Below, in pieces: positions 17,444 to 26,056 of a stretch of DNA of 39,557 bases (positions within the stretch are counted from its first letter, which is position 1; each line of letters opens with the position of its first letter). The notes under the pieces are model-generated. The model saw only the letters and a list, made by a program, of their open reading frames with translations. It did no database searches and had not been told where the DNA came from. The stretch comes from an uncultured Acidobacteriia bacterium (GTDB taxonomy: Bacteria; Acidobacteriota; Terriglobia; Bryobacterales; Bryobacteraceae), in assembly GCA_903825445.1 (NCBI GenBank), contig CAIKAS010000119.1, forward strand, positions 1 to 39,557, read 5' to 3'. A program made the position numbers and the translations under genes.

Positions 17444-17890
17444 TTACCAGTGAAAGACCTGGAATACGGAAGCCACCATGGCCCCGGCCGCAAGAAACAA
17501 TAATATGCCTGCCCATGCCGCCCACGAGAGCCCCGCAAAACCGCTGCGCGGAGACAGAACCGGACTGGGAGGGGAAACCACTTCTGCCTGTCGCGCCTCC
17601 CTTTGAGCCACAATTTCCGTCCACTGCTCTTTTCCCGCACGGTCGGCGATCACGATCATGCCGGAGTTCACGCCGTTGGTAGTTTCCTCCAACTGACGGC
17701 GCAGAGATTCGGGAACCTCCTGCACGGAGCGATAGAACGTGCTTTCGTTACCAGTCGCAATCATTACTGCGGAGGTCTTCACAATGCCGGAAACCTGACG
17801 CACAATTTTGACACCGCACTCCGGACAGTTCGCCGCCGGCGTTTCCAGTTCGGCATGGCAATGAGGACAGATCAAGAGCGTGTACCTCAC
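17444..17890 (-). CDS. Zinc-ribbon protein with C-terminal membrane helix
   Basis: 148 residues. The GTG start overlaps the stop of the LysR gene (GTGA). The N-terminus has a compact zinc ribbon, with CPHC at 8-11 and CPEC at 22-25. The middle (40-115) is soluble and polar, and it ends in a single membrane segment (about 120-145: WAAWAGILLFLAAGAMVASVF). This topology, a cytoplasmic zinc finger with a tail anchor, is common in uncharacterised bacterial proteins, including zinc-ribbon regulators. I do not recognise a specific family and propose no function. It is translationally coupled to the regulator upstream, and a PilZ-like protein follows after 6 nt. Confidence 0.72.
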   Translation of the reverse strand: MRYTLLICPHCHAELETPAANCPECGVKIVRQVSGIVKTSAVMIATGNESTFYRSVQEVPESLRRQLEETTNGVNSGMIVIADRAGKEQWTEIVAQREARQAEVVSPPSPVLSPRSGFAGLSWAAWAGILLFLAAGAMVASVFQVFHW

Positions 17891-18831
17891 TCTCCCGCGG
17901 GCCGCGAAACCAATTGGCTGTTGGCGCTTTGCTGGCTATTGGGATTTTGCGATCCGAAGTGCGCCAGCGTTACCTGAATGAAACCCAGGGCCGCCTTCGA
18001 AAGCGCCTTGTCTTTCCGGTAGACCAGGCCGAGTTTCCGCACCATCGGCTCCGGTGCGAGCGGGATGGATCCAAGCAGGCCCGCGGCCGCTTCTTCCAGC
18101 ACCGTGGCGCCGGCCAGAAAACTGATGCCCAGCCCCGCGATCACGAAGCGTTTCATCGTTTCCGTGGAATCGAGCTCCATGGAAACCTGCAGATCGTCTT
18201 CCACTTTCTCAAACCATGCATTCAGGCGCGACCGGGTGATGCCGGACTGCGGCAGAAGCAGCGAATACGGCAGAACGTCTTCGCAAGTCACCCGATCAAA
18301 ACCAGCAAGGGGATGCCCGGCGGGGACCACGCAGCGGATTTCGTCGCGGTAAATATCGACGATTTGAACTCGCTTCTCGGAAACAGGTAACTGGGTCAGC
18401 CCGAAATCCGCGACATTTTCCATGACGGCTTCGACAACGCGGGACCCATAAGATCGGTTGACCTGCAGTTGTACTCCCGGAAACTGCACTTTGTACTCTG
18501 CAAACACGCCAGGCAGTACATAGATGCACGTCGCCTCATTAGCGGCAATGACAAGTTCTCCCCGCGGCGACGACTCCAGCTCATTTAGCGCGTTCTGCGC
18601 CTGCCGACGCACATCCATCATCTGTTCGGCGTATTGCGCAAACAACTTGCCCGCAGTGGTGAGTGAAATACGGCTGCCAAAGCGTTCGAACAACTCGCAC
18701 TTGAGTTCATGTTCCAGCTGACGAATCTGCGCACTGATTGCCGGTTGCGTCCGGTAACAGGTCTGCGCGGCCTTAGAGAAACTCTTCAGCCTGACGATTT
18801 CCAGGAATGTGTGGATCTGATCGAAATCCAT
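17887..18831 (-). CDS. LysR-family transcriptional regulator
   Basis: 314 residues. The N-terminal winged helix-turn-helix (about 1-62) has the standard LysR layout: FLEIVRLKSFSKAAQTCYRTQPAISAQIRQLEHEL, then LFERFGSRISLTTAGKLF. A linker helix follows, then a type-2 periplasmic-binding-like effector domain (about 90-295), with RGELVIAANEAT at its start and AGLGISFLAGATV near the usual position. The final 20 residues are Gln/Ser/Asn-rich. The effector is unknown. It is first in the four-gene unit with the zinc ribbon, PilZ-like and rfbD genes. A perfect 7-bp inverted repeat with T-N11-A spacing lies about 92 nt upstream of the ATG and is the obvious candidate for its own binding site. Confidence 0.9.
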   Translation of the reverse strand: MDFDQIHTFLEIVRLKSFSKAAQTCYRTQPAISAQIRQLEHELKCELFERFGSRISLTTAGKLFAQYAEQMMDVRRQAQNALNELESSPRGELVIAANEATCIYVLPGVFAEYKVQFPGVQLQVNRSYGSRVVEAVMENVADFGLTQLPVSEKRVQIVDIYRDEIRCVVPAGHPLAGFDRVTCEDVLPYSLLLPQSGITRSRLNAWFEKVEDDLQVSMELDSTETMKRFVIAGLGISFLAGATVLEEAAAGLLGSIPLAPEPMVRKLGLVYRKDKALSKAALGFIQVTLAHFGSQNPNSQQSANSQLVSRPAGE

Positions 18832-18922
18832 GCCTAGTGCCGTTAAACCCGCTGACGCCCGTTACGAAACACGTCAACCAGGATGTATCACTGCATTTTA
18901 GCAACAAACATACGATTGAAGC

Positions 18923-18943
18923 GGATTTCACGAAACGAAATCC
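18923..18943. promoter_or_regulatory. Inverted repeat, candidate LysR box
   Basis: GGATTTC and GAAATCC form perfect arms around a 7-nt spacer, and T18927 and A18939 give the T-N11-A pattern of LysR-type binding sites. It lies about 92 nt upstream of the LysR start on the minus strand, the place where autoregulatory sites of this family usually occur. An A-run follows on the plus strand only, so this is not an intrinsic terminator for either neighbouring gene. The rest of the 18832-19030 gap holds nothing else I can name. Confidence 0.45.
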
Positions 18944-19030
18944 AAAAAACATTTGGAGCTCACGTTGTTTCAATGCCCGAATATATGGCGAAACTCCCCG
19001 TCGCGGAGCCGTCCGAAATGACGGTCCGGG

Positions 19031-20014
19031 CTATTTCCCCTCTTCCACCCACGTGATCCCGGTCAGGCTGCCCTGCCCTGTAAGCAAAGTTCTGTTCCCG
19101 GAGCCATCCAGATTAGCGCAGTACACATTGCCACCCAGATCGGTGTAAAACATGCGACCGCCCTTCAGATCGAGAGCGATGCCAATGCCTTCTTTGAGGC
19201 CACCAGTCAGAATCTGCTGATCCTGCCGTTTTGTGGGATCAAAACCCGAAGGGGGGTCCATGGGAGCACGGCTGACGGTGTTGCCCCGGGGCGGATCGCC
19301 GCGGTCCGTCCAGTACATGACGCGGTGTGCAAGGTCGAGATCCATGTCTATGGGTTCGGGCAATCCGGCGAACAGCGTTTCGATATCGGTGCGGTTGAGC
19401 GGAGTCTGACCTTTCGGAATTTCCAGATTCGCGCGAAATACCCGACCGTTGCCGCCACTTCCTTTCTGTGTCCAATAGACCTTCCCGCCCGCGACGTCCA
19501 GCGCGATACCGACACACCAGTTCGTCGCATCTTTCCGCGCAGCATCCCCCTGCGCGGTTTCGACAAGCGTCTCTATATTGGAGCCATCGATATTGGCGCG
19601 CATGATGCGCATGCCTTCGCGATCGGACCAGTACAGCTTGCGATGCTGTGTGTCGAGCTTGAGTTGTTTCGGGGTCCAGGTACCGGCTTTCGGGACGATG
19701 GTGGTGAGATTACCGCCGTCCAGATCCGACTGTTCGATGGTGCCGTCGTTCGCGCTGACGTTCCCCATGTTGGTCCAGTAGATCTTCTTTGCGACGGTAT
19801 CGACAACGATTCCATCGGGACCAGCCGTACGGCCACTGAGAATCGTCTTAAGATCGGAGCCGTCGTCTTTCGCGGAGAGTACGCGGCCGCCGCCGGGTCC
19901 GCCAATACTGAGATAAAAGAGGCGCCCCCCCGGCGTCGGGACCGGCGCGTTTTCAGCCGCGAACAACACTGCGGAAAAGCCAAGAATGACGGCGGTCTTG
20001 TAGCGGAAAAGCAT
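19031..20014 (-). CDS. Exported YWTD-repeat beta-propeller protein
   Basis: 327 residues with a signal peptide (MLFRYKTAVILGFSAVLFAAE). At least five repeats of the LDL-receptor class B type are visible, each built on a Y/F-W/Y-T/S-D core: KIYWTN, KLYWSD, KVYWTQ, VMYWTD and MFYTDLGG. Six such repeats normally close one six-bladed propeller, which fits this length. The family is a protein or ligand-binding platform; no catalytic residues are apparent. The function is unknown. TATACT lies 9 nt upstream of the ATG and would give an mRNA with almost no leader. The previous gene on this strand ends 51 nt upstream. Confidence 0.8.
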   Translation of the reverse strand: MLFRYKTAVILGFSAVLFAAENAPVPTPGGRLFYLSIGGPGGGRVLSAKDDGSDLKTILSGRTAGPDGIVVDTVAKKIYWTNMGNVSANDGTIEQSDLDGGNLTTIVPKAGTWTPKQLKLDTQHRKLYWSDREGMRIMRANIDGSNIETLVETAQGDAARKDATNWCVGIALDVAGGKVYWTQKGSGGNGRVFRANLEIPKGQTPLNRTDIETLFAGLPEPIDMDLDLAHRVMYWTDRGDPPRGNTVSRAPMDPPSGFDPTKRQDQQILTGGLKEGIGIALDLKGGRMFYTDLGGNVYCANLDGSGNRTLLTGQGSLTGITWVEEGK

Positions 20015-20023
20015 AGTGCTGAC

Positions 20024-20029
20024 AGTATA
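20024..20029 (-). promoter_or_regulatory. -10 box of the YWTD propeller gene
   Basis: TATACT on the minus strand, 9 nt before the ATG at 20014; the -35 position holds only TTCCTC. A near-leaderless transcript is implied. Confidence 0.35.
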
Positions 20030-20065
20030 TGCCTGTTCGCCCCCGTGAGGAAGCCTCGCTTCACA

Positions 20066-21082
20066 CTACTTCAAGGGCGAAACGGCGTCAATGGCGAAAC
20101 CCGCCGTTACCGGTCCAACGCCTTCGACGGAATACACCGCGACTGGGCCGGAACCGGATAGCTGCTCCATGGCCACGGACCCGGCTCCGGGTGAAAGCAG
20201 ATACAGGCGCAGTAAAGTTGACGGTGTCCGCGGTGCTCCAGCGTCGCTCAGTGCGCGATCCAGTCGCTGAACTGCGAGCGCGGCGTCCTTTCCCCCAACG
20301 CCAAACGCAACCTGCGTACCTGTGAACGCGATGCGAGGCGCCACCAGACCACCGCCGCGCGACACACCTTCACAACTCGCCTCTGTTTGCCATGCAAGCC
20401 TGCGAGGCTGAACCAGGTTGGCTGCGGCTCCAGGGAATCGTGCGGTCACCATGCGGAGGAGTTCCGGCGCTTCGTCCAGGCCGCTGACGAAGCATGTAAC
20501 TGCAAGCGGAGGTCTGCCGTTCATTTTGGCTGCGAGATGGTCAATCGCCGTTTGGAGAAGCGCCTTCTGTTGAGTGCCCGGTTCGGTGGCGGAGACAATT
20601 TCAGCAGGATGGAATGTTACGCCATCTTTATTCACGGGCTTCTTGCCCAGCGACACGGTCTCGAGGACAATCTGTGCGTCGTTGAGGGTCAGGGCACCCG
20701 CCTGCAAAACACTGATGGAGGGCAGAGGGCCGTGCTTGTCACCCAGGACGTCGGCTACAATTTGCGGAATGCGACGGATGTCACCATTGCCCGCGGAAAA
20801 AGCACGGATATGGACAATTGGCGCGCCGCCGCTAAGCTTCAGGACCGCTTTGATCGCGTCCCGCGTCTGTTGCGACAGGAGCCCCTGACCCGAGAGTGGC
20901 GAAACGTGGAAGACGAGACGATCCACGTCGCCCACGGCAACCAGCGGTGGGTCCTTCGGGATAGCGAGCGTCTGGTTATTCTTGTCCTGCTCCGTTTTGA
21001 CCGGCGAGGGGGACCGTTGGGCAAAAAGAACAGCGACCGACAGCATGGCCGCAAAGCCTGTGAGTAAACGCTTGTTTGCCAT
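20066..21082 (-). CDS. Exported Rid (YjgF/RidA)-like domain protein
   Basis: 338 residues from the ATG at 21082, which has TTGGGGA about 6 nt upstream; a TTG 9 nt earlier is less likely. A signal peptide (ANKRLLTGFAAMLSVAVLFAQ) predicts export. Residues about 45-150 have the alpha/beta order of the Rid fold: FHVSPLSGQGLL, a helix, APIVHIRAFSAGNGDI, then LPSISVLQAGALTLNDAQIVLE, which takes the place of the conserved strand holding the RidA catalytic Arg. That Arg is not there. The second half (about 190-338) again looks like a Rid-type unit but is more diverged. Cytosolic RidA hydrolyses enamine intermediates; an exported version lacking the Arg probably does something else. The family call rests on fold-like motifs and is moderate. 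Confidence 0.55.
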   Translation of the reverse strand: MANKRLLTGFAAMLSVAVLFAQRSPSPVKTEQDKNNQTLAIPKDPPLVAVGDVDRLVFHVSPLSGQGLLSQQTRDAIKAVLKLSGGAPIVHIRAFSAGNGDIRRIPQIVADVLGDKHGPLPSISVLQAGALTLNDAQIVLETVSLGKKPVNKDGVTFHPAEIVSATEPGTQQKALLQTAIDHLAAKMNGRPPLAVTCFVSGLDEAPELLRMVTARFPGAAANLVQPRRLAWQTEASCEGVSRGGGLVAPRIAFTGTQVAFGVGGKDAALAVQRLDRALSDAGAPRTPSTLLRLYLLSPGAGSVAMEQLSGSGPVAVYSVEGVGPVTAGFAIDAVSPLK

Positions 21083-21136
21083 GGTCCCCAAGAATGAATT
21101 CTATCGGGGCATTCACGGTCGCTTCGTTTCAGAGGT

Positions 21137-21631
21137 TCAGACTAGCTGCCGGGCAACGTCCGCATCCTCGGTGCGTCCGCGCAGAACGGTGATCCAGAAG
21201 GACCCGTCCGCGCACTGAAAGGCCATTCGCTCCAGAACTTCCGTACCTGGGATCCGGAAATGGTAAGCGCCTCCATCCACCACAGAAGGAATGCCAAGCT
21301 GTATCCCCGATGGCAAGAGACACTTCAGGTTTCCGCCGATCATATTGGCCAGTTCGGCGAGCGCATCCCGCACGTCGTCGTCGACTCTTCCCGGCGGATC
21401 CATGGAGAGAAGGCGTCCCGCAAAACGACACGCCTGCTCGGCGCCGCAATCCACCAGCAGCGCACCATTCCAGGCACCGGTCAGATGGACACCAGAGGTC
21501 AATTGATTCAGGTCCGGGCACGATGGTGTCCCGCCCTGGCTCACTTCCAGGCCCAGCATGGTTCCGAATACGGACTCCACTATCTGTGCAACGTCGCCCG
21601 GCGGTATTTCGATACTCGAATTAGTCAGCAT
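21137..21631 (-). CDS. cheX: CheX-like CheY-P phosphatase
   Basis: 164 residues, ATG start with AGGAAAA 8 nt upstream. The active-site helix of CheC/CheX phosphatases is present once: E93-x2-N96 in LAELANMIGGNLK, with GN at 100-101. One such helix and a C-terminal beta-rich half (FRIPGTEVLERMAFQC) point to CheX rather than two-site CheC. It removes phosphate from the response regulator, ending the signal. Last gene of the chemotaxis-type operon, 14 nt after cheR. No CheZ or CheD is present, so this would be the main phosphatase. The downstream Rid-like gene is 54 nt further and probably not part of the operon. Confidence 0.85.
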   Translation of the reverse strand: MLTNSSIEIPPGDVAQIVESVFGTMLGLEVSQGGTPSCPDLNQLTSGVHLTGAWNGALLVDCGAEQACRFAGRLLSMDPPGRVDDDVRDALAELANMIGGNLKCLLPSGIQLGIPSVVDGGAYHFRIPGTEVLERMAFQCADGSFWITVLRGRTEDADVARQLV

Positions 21632-21645
21632 GGGTTTTCCTCGTT

Positions 21646-22479
21646 TCAGCGCGCCACATAGACAGTAGCGTTTCCTTCAGACTTCCTGTCGAACCACTCA
21701 TCGACGCCGAACGCAGTTTCAGCGCCTCCCAACAGCAGCCAGCCACCGCGGAACAGCGTGCCGTGGATTTCTTTCGTTATTTGTTTCTTTGTCTCAGCGT
21801 CGAAATAGATCATGACGTTACGGCAGAACACCAGGTCGAAGGGACCCAGTGCGCGCATGCTCTTCCGGAGGTCGATGGTCTCGAAGCTCACCATCCGACG
21901 CACCGCCTCACTCAACTGCCATTCCACACCGGCACGGCGAAAGTGTTTCACCTGCAGGATGGCGGGCAGACCGCGGTTCACTTCGATCTGCTGAAACTTG
22001 CCTGTTCGCGCTCGTTCCACAACCTGCGACGAAAAGTCTGTGCCCAGGATTTGTATATTCCAGTCGCCGAGTCCTTCTTCGAGAAGAAGCATGGCCAGAC
22101 TATAGGCTTCCTGTCCAGTCGATGCCGCTGCCGACCAGAAGCGGAGCCTTTTGGTATCTCTCCGCTCGTCCCTCAGGCGGGGGAGCAGGATGGATCGGAT
22201 GGCATCATAGTGGGCTGGATCGCGGAAGAAATAGGTTTCATTCGTTGTCATCGCCTCGGCAATCTGGCGCTTGACGTCTGGCTTGCTTGTGGCCTGAAGA
22301 AGCGCGCACAGATCATTAATAGAACCCAGGCCAAGTTGCCTGACGATTGGCGTCAGACGGCTTTCAAACAGGTAATGTTTATCCCCTTCGAGCACAATGC
22401 CCGTCTGGGAGTAAACATGTTCCTGAAGAAACCGGTAATTCTCCGAGTGAATCTCCATCACCGACGTTTGGCTAAGCAT
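21646..22479 (-). CDS. cheR: CheR chemotaxis protein methyltransferase
   Basis: 277 residues from the ATG at 22479, with AGAGGA about 6 nt upstream; the longer frame upstream has no start signal. CheR moves methyl groups from S-adenosylmethionine to glutamates on the receptor. The N-terminal helical domain (about 1-90) ends with TTNETYFFRD (78-87), the receptor-facing motif, and the Rossmann domain opens with FWSAAASTGQEAYSLAM (114-130), the CheR SAM-binding signature. FCRNVMIYFD is the usual motif around residue 215. There is no extra tail or pentapeptide tether. It lies 16 nt after cheB. Confidence 0.93.
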   Translation of the reverse strand: MLSQTSVMEIHSENYRFLQEHVYSQTGIVLEGDKHYLFESRLTPIVRQLGLGSINDLCALLQATSKPDVKRQIAEAMTTNETYFFRDPAHYDAIRSILLPRLRDERRDTKRLRFWSAAASTGQEAYSLAMLLLEEGLGDWNIQILGTDFSSQVVERARTGKFQQIEVNRGLPAILQVKHFRRAGVEWQLSEAVRRMVSFETIDLRKSMRALGPFDLVFCRNVMIYFDAETKKQITKEIHGTLFRGGWLLLGGAETAFGVDEWFDRKSEGNATVYVAR

Positions 22480-22495
22480 CCATTTCCTCTTATAA

Positions 22496-23629
22496 TCAGG
22501 CCGCCATGCGCAAAATTTCCGGCACGATTTGATCAAGCGGCAACACACGATCTGCGATCCCCGCATTCACTACAGCGCCTGGCATGCCCCAAACAACACT
22601 CGAGGCCTCGTCCTGCGCGAGGATACTGGCGCCCAGGGCCTTGAGAATCTCCGCCCCTCGCAACCCGTCCTGTCCCATGCCGGTCATGATCGCGGCGATG
22701 GCCGCGCCGGCATAAACTTCTCCGATCGAGGCAAATAGCGCATCCACCGCGGGGCGGCACGAATTCTGGGGCGCCGCCTGATCCAGACGCACGAACACGC
22801 CGCCGCCGTTTTGCATCACTTTCATGTGAAAGTCCCCTGGCGCAATCAGAATGGTGCCCGGCTCAAGCGACTCACCATCACTCGCTTCCCGCACAGGCAA
22901 CTTGCACAAAGTGTGAAGGCGCTCTGCGAGCAACCGCGTGAAGAGCGGCGGCATGTGCTGCACCACAAGAATCGGTAGCCGGAATCCGGCTGGAATCTCC
23001 GGCAGGATCGCGCCCAATGCAGTTGGTCCCCCCGTGGAAACGCCGATCACCACTACTTTGGGCCGTAGCTTTGAGCCTTGAAACGATCGCTGTAATCCGG
23101 GCACGCTCACAGGCGACGGCCGAGCAATCGACGGGGTCGTTGGGATCGGCGAAGGCGCAGTTCCAATTGCGGCGCCGGTTTGTCCTGGCAGACGGAAGAA
23201 CTGTTTGATTCTGGGCACAAGTTCTTCCCGAAGACGCGTCATTGAACGCTCGAGCGATCCTTCATTAGAGACCTTAGCCAGATAATCATCTGCCCCCAGG
23301 GTTAATGCCTCCAGAGTTACTTCGGCCCCGCGTGCGGTAAGCGTGCTGAACATGATGACCCTCAGATCGGGGTATTCGCGCCGGACGCGACGGAGAGTTT
23401 CGAGGCCATCCATTTCGGGCATTTCGATGTCCAGTATCAGAACGTCAGGATTGAGCTGCGGAATCCTCTGCAGTGCTATCACTCCATTCGAAGCCGATCC
23501 TACAACTTCGAGCAAGGTATCTTCTTCGAGGGCATGGGCGACCAGACGGCGGATGACGACTGAATCGTCTACCACCATCACCCGAATCCGCTCCCCTGCC
23601 TGGAGCAATCGCCTGTTCGCCGCAGCCAT
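22496..23629 (-). CDS. cheB: CheB chemotaxis-specific methylesterase with receiver domain
   Basis: 377 residues, ATG start with AGGGAA about 6 nt upstream. The N-terminal receiver has the acidic pair D21-D22 and phosphoacceptor D67 in ILDIEMPEMDG. A proline-rich linker spans about 145-190. The C-terminal esterase holds the catalytic triad: S198 in GVSTGGPTAL, H225 in VVQHMPP and the Asp in MTGMGQDGLRG near residue 320. It removes methyl groups from the receptor (and may deamidate glutamines) when phosphorylated by CheA. It is between cheY and cheR with 12 and 16 nt gaps, so it is within the operon. Confidence 0.94.
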   Translation of the reverse strand: MAAANRRLLQAGERIRVMVVDDSVVIRRLVAHALEEDTLLEVVGSASNGVIALQRIPQLNPDVLILDIEMPEMDGLETLRRVRREYPDLRVIMFSTLTARGAEVTLEALTLGADDYLAKVSNEGSLERSMTRLREELVPRIKQFFRLPGQTGAAIGTAPSPIPTTPSIARPSPVSVPGLQRSFQGSKLRPKVVVIGVSTGGPTALGAILPEIPAGFRLPILVVQHMPPLFTRLLAERLHTLCKLPVREASDGESLEPGTILIAPGDFHMKVMQNGGGVFVRLDQAAPQNSCRPAVDALFASIGEVYAGAAIAAIMTGMGQDGLRGAEILKALGASILAQDEASSVVWGMPGAVVNAGIADRVLPLDQIVPEILRMAA

Positions 23630-23641
23630 TCCAGTTCCCTC

Positions 23642-24016
23642 CTAGAAGGAGACTCCGGCAAGCAGCAGCTTGTCCAGAAGTATGTCCTTCGTGAACGGCT
23701 TCATGACATACTCATTAGCTCCGGCTTCGAGCGCGGTTACCATCTGATCGACTTCAGTCTCGGTAGTAACCATCACGACCTTCATCGCCACGTTTGCCGG
23801 GTTCTGGCGCAAGCTCTTGAGCAGGTCGAGGCCATTCATCTCAGGCATGTTCCAGTCCGCCAGAACCAGAGACACGTCGGTCGGCTCGGCCGCGAGCACT
23901 GCGAGAGCTTCCCGCCCGTTACCCGCCTCGCGGACCTCGCACCCAAGCTCCCTCAAAGTTCGGGAGAGAATCATCCGGACGACTTTGGAATCGTCCACCA
24001 CCAGCGCTTTGATCAT
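23642..24016 (-). CDS. cheY: CheY-like single-domain response regulator
   Basis: 124 residues, a stand-alone receiver without an output domain. All catalytic positions are intact: D8 and D9 for magnesium, D54 in LADWNMPEM, T84 in VTTET and K106 in MKPF. It would be phosphorylated by the CheA of this operon and carry the signal to its target, a flagellar motor or another machine such as type IV pili; no motor genes are in the window, so the output cannot be decided. It lies 17 nt after the receptor gene and 12 nt before cheB. Confidence 0.92.
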   Translation of the reverse strand: MIKALVVDDSKVVRMILSRTLRELGCEVREAGNGREALAVLAAEPTDVSLVLADWNMPEMNGLDLLKSLRQNPANVAMKVVMVTTETEVDQMVTALEAGANEYVMKPFTKDILLDKLLLAGVSF

Positions 24017-24033
24017 AGTTTTTTACCCTGCAT

Positions 24034-26043
24034 TCAGAACGTAAACGTCGAAATTACCGTCTGCAGCCGGGCCGCCATTTGGCTCAGCTCCTGCGATGCT
24101 TTCTGTGTGTCGTTAGCACCCTGCGTGGTATTTTTCGCGGCAACGGCCACCCCGTTGATGTTCCGCGCAATCTCGCCGACTCCTTTGGAGGCCTCGCCCA
24201 CGCTGCGGCCGATTTCATTAGTCGTCACAGTCTGTTCTTCCACCGCAGAGGCGATGCTGTTGGAGATGTCGTTGATCTGGGTAATAATGGTTCCAATCTC
24301 CTCGATAGCCTTGACGGCGCCTTTGGTATCGCCCTGAATTGCGTCGATCTTACGGCCGATATCCTCAGTGGCTTTGGCTGTCTGCTTGGCGAGTTCCTTT
24401 ACTTCGTTGGCGACAACTGCGAAGCCCTTACCCGCCTCGCCTGCCCGAGCGGCTTCAATCGTGGCGTTGAGTGCCAGCAGGTTGGTCTGCTGCGCGATGG
24501 ACGTAATCACCTTGATCACGTTGCCGATCTCCTGGCTCGATTCGCCCAGCCTTTTTACCGTTTCGTTGGTGGAGTGCGCCACGCTGACGGCATTCTTGGC
24601 CACACGAGCGGATTCATTGGCATTCTTGGAAATCTCACGGATCGATGCCTGCATCTGCTCGGAGGCGGACGCCACCGAGGCGACGTTTTTCGAGATCTCC
24701 TCGGAAGCAGCCGACACTACGTTCGCCTGAGTCGCGGTCTCTTCCGCGTTGCTTGCCATCTGCTGGCTTACGGCCGTTAATTCTTCGGCGGAAGAAGCGA
24801 GCGTCGTCACGTTTTGCGCCGTGACTCTGAGGGGTTCCACGACCGTATCGAGGGTCCGGTTGATGCCCTCGACAATCCTCCGGAAATCGCCGGGATGTCT
24901 GGAGGCGTCGGCACGGGTACCAAGCTCCCCGTCAGCTGCTGCCCTTCCCAGTGTGTCCGTGTCGGAAATCAAAGCTCTCAGGTTGGTCCGGACTTGTTCA
25001 ACCGTGTCGTTGATAAAGGCTTTTTTGCCGGGGAACCTTTCGAGTTCAGCTTCAAAATTGCCTTTGCCGAATTGGGAAACGCAAGCCATGGCTTTCTTTG
25101 TTACGACCAAGTGTCCCTGAACCATGTGATTCACCGCCGAGGCCATACCGGCAAACGAACCAAGAAGTTTCTCCGGTGCGATAGTGACATCGGTGTCCCC
25201 TCGGTCGTGCTGGTCAGACATATGTTGCATCGCCTCGATGAAACCGTCCAGCTGCGTGTTGATCGCCTGTCGGATTTCGCCAACCTGTTCGGCTTTGTCT
25301 CCGGCTGAACACACGTCGTCCAGTCGAATTCCGGCAGCCACGAGCATCTGCTCCAGAGTGTTGAGCATGAATGCATCGCCGATCGCCTGAAGGTCAAGAT
25401 TGCAAACCCGGCCGACCGCAGCCTCGATTTCCCGTACCCTGTCTTCGTCGGCGATATCCCTCCGCAGATACTGCCCGACCAGCCGCTGAAATTCCGCATA
25501 AGAGCCGACTTGCCACTTGAGCGGCAGATTGAATCTGTCGCTCACCGAGCCAACCTGCAGACGTTTCTCGAAATAGCGGCTGTCCCAATTGATCAAGGCA
25601 CCGGCGAAGACCTCAGTGAAATACGCCGTCTGGGCCGCTTCGAGGTGCTTGCGCAGAGCGGCCAGGGGCATCCCCTTCCCAACGGCTATCGATTCAAAAA
25701 ACTGGCGCGTCGGGGGGAAGTCAAACTGCCAGTCATAGAACTCCCGGGCTATATCCGCCGCTACACTCTGTGCCCACGGCGCCAAATCTGCGAGCAGGGC
25801 GGCGTCGCCCGGGCCGAGACGAATGAATTGCCGTCGCGCGGAGAGACTCTGTTCGTCCATGCCGTACCGGCGGGCGATAGAATCGGCAGCACCCGCCGAG
25901 GGCCAATTCACCTGCACAGCGGCGTATCGAGCCGGCGCGGCGACCCGTGGCAAGTCGGCCACTGCGGCTCCGCCACCTTTAGCGCTGCGGCCTGCATTCG
26001 AAGTGCCGTTCGATTTACCGTTCGTCTTGTTTGTCATGTTCAT
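24034..26043 (-). CDS. Soluble globin-coupled chemotaxis receptor lacking the heme-ligand His
   Basis: 669 residues. The ATG at 26043 is taken as the start, though the GGAG upstream fits the second ATG (26037) equally well. After a low-complexity tail (about 1-30), residues about 55-215 are a globin-coupled sensor domain, with [11 protein letters not shown] and [10 protein letters not shown] in the right places. Residues about 270-440 are several HAMP-like units, and 440-669 is the MCP signalling domain with the [26 protein letters not shown] hairpin type tip. There is no membrane segment, so it is cytoplasmic. In HemAT-type sensors a His in the segment SIHLRIGLLPKW binds heme; here the equivalent is S168 in [14 protein letters not shown]. 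It is the only receptor in the operon. Odd points: the missing ligand and multiple HAMP units. Confidence 0.9.
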   Translation of the reverse strand: MNMTNKTNGKSNGTSNAGRSAKGGGAAVADLPRVAAPARYAAVQVNWPSAGAADSIARRYGMDEQSLSARRQFIRLGPGDAALLADLAPWAQSVAADIAREFYDWQFDFPPTRQFFESIAVGKGMPLAALRKHLEAAQTAYFTEVFAGALINWDSRYFEKRLQVGSVSDRFNLPLKWQVGSYAEFQRLVGQYLRRDIADEDRVREIEAAVGRVCNLDLQAIGDAFMLNTLEQMLVAAGIRLDDVCSAGDKAEQVGEIRQAINTQLDGFIEAMQHMSDQHDRGDTDVTIAPEKLLGSFAGMASAVNHMVQGHLVVTKKAMACVSQFGKGNFEAELERFPGKKAFINDTVEQVRTNLRALISDTDTLGRAAADGELGTRADASRHPGDFRRIVEGINRTLDTVVEPLRVTAQNVTTLASSAEELTAVSQQMASNAEETATQANVVSAASEEISKNVASVASASEQMQASIREISKNANESARVAKNAVSVAHSTNETVKRLGESSQEIGNVIKVITSIAQQTNLLALNATIEAARAGEAGKGFAVVANEVKELAKQTAKATEDIGRKIDAIQGDTKGAVKAIEEIGTIITQINDISNSIASAVEEQTVTTNEIGRSVGEASKGVGEIARNINGVAVAAKNTTQGANDTQKASQELSQMAARLQTVISTFTF

Positions 26044-26056
26044 ATCTCCAGATTTC

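Noticed and set aside
19009-19024. Hairpin CCGTC/GACGG after the YWTD gene as a terminator
   Set aside because: The stem is only 5 bp and no T-run follows on the minus strand.
20051-20061. AAGC/GCTT mini-hairpin after the Rid-like gene
   Set aside because: Four base pairs and no T-run; not enough for a terminator.
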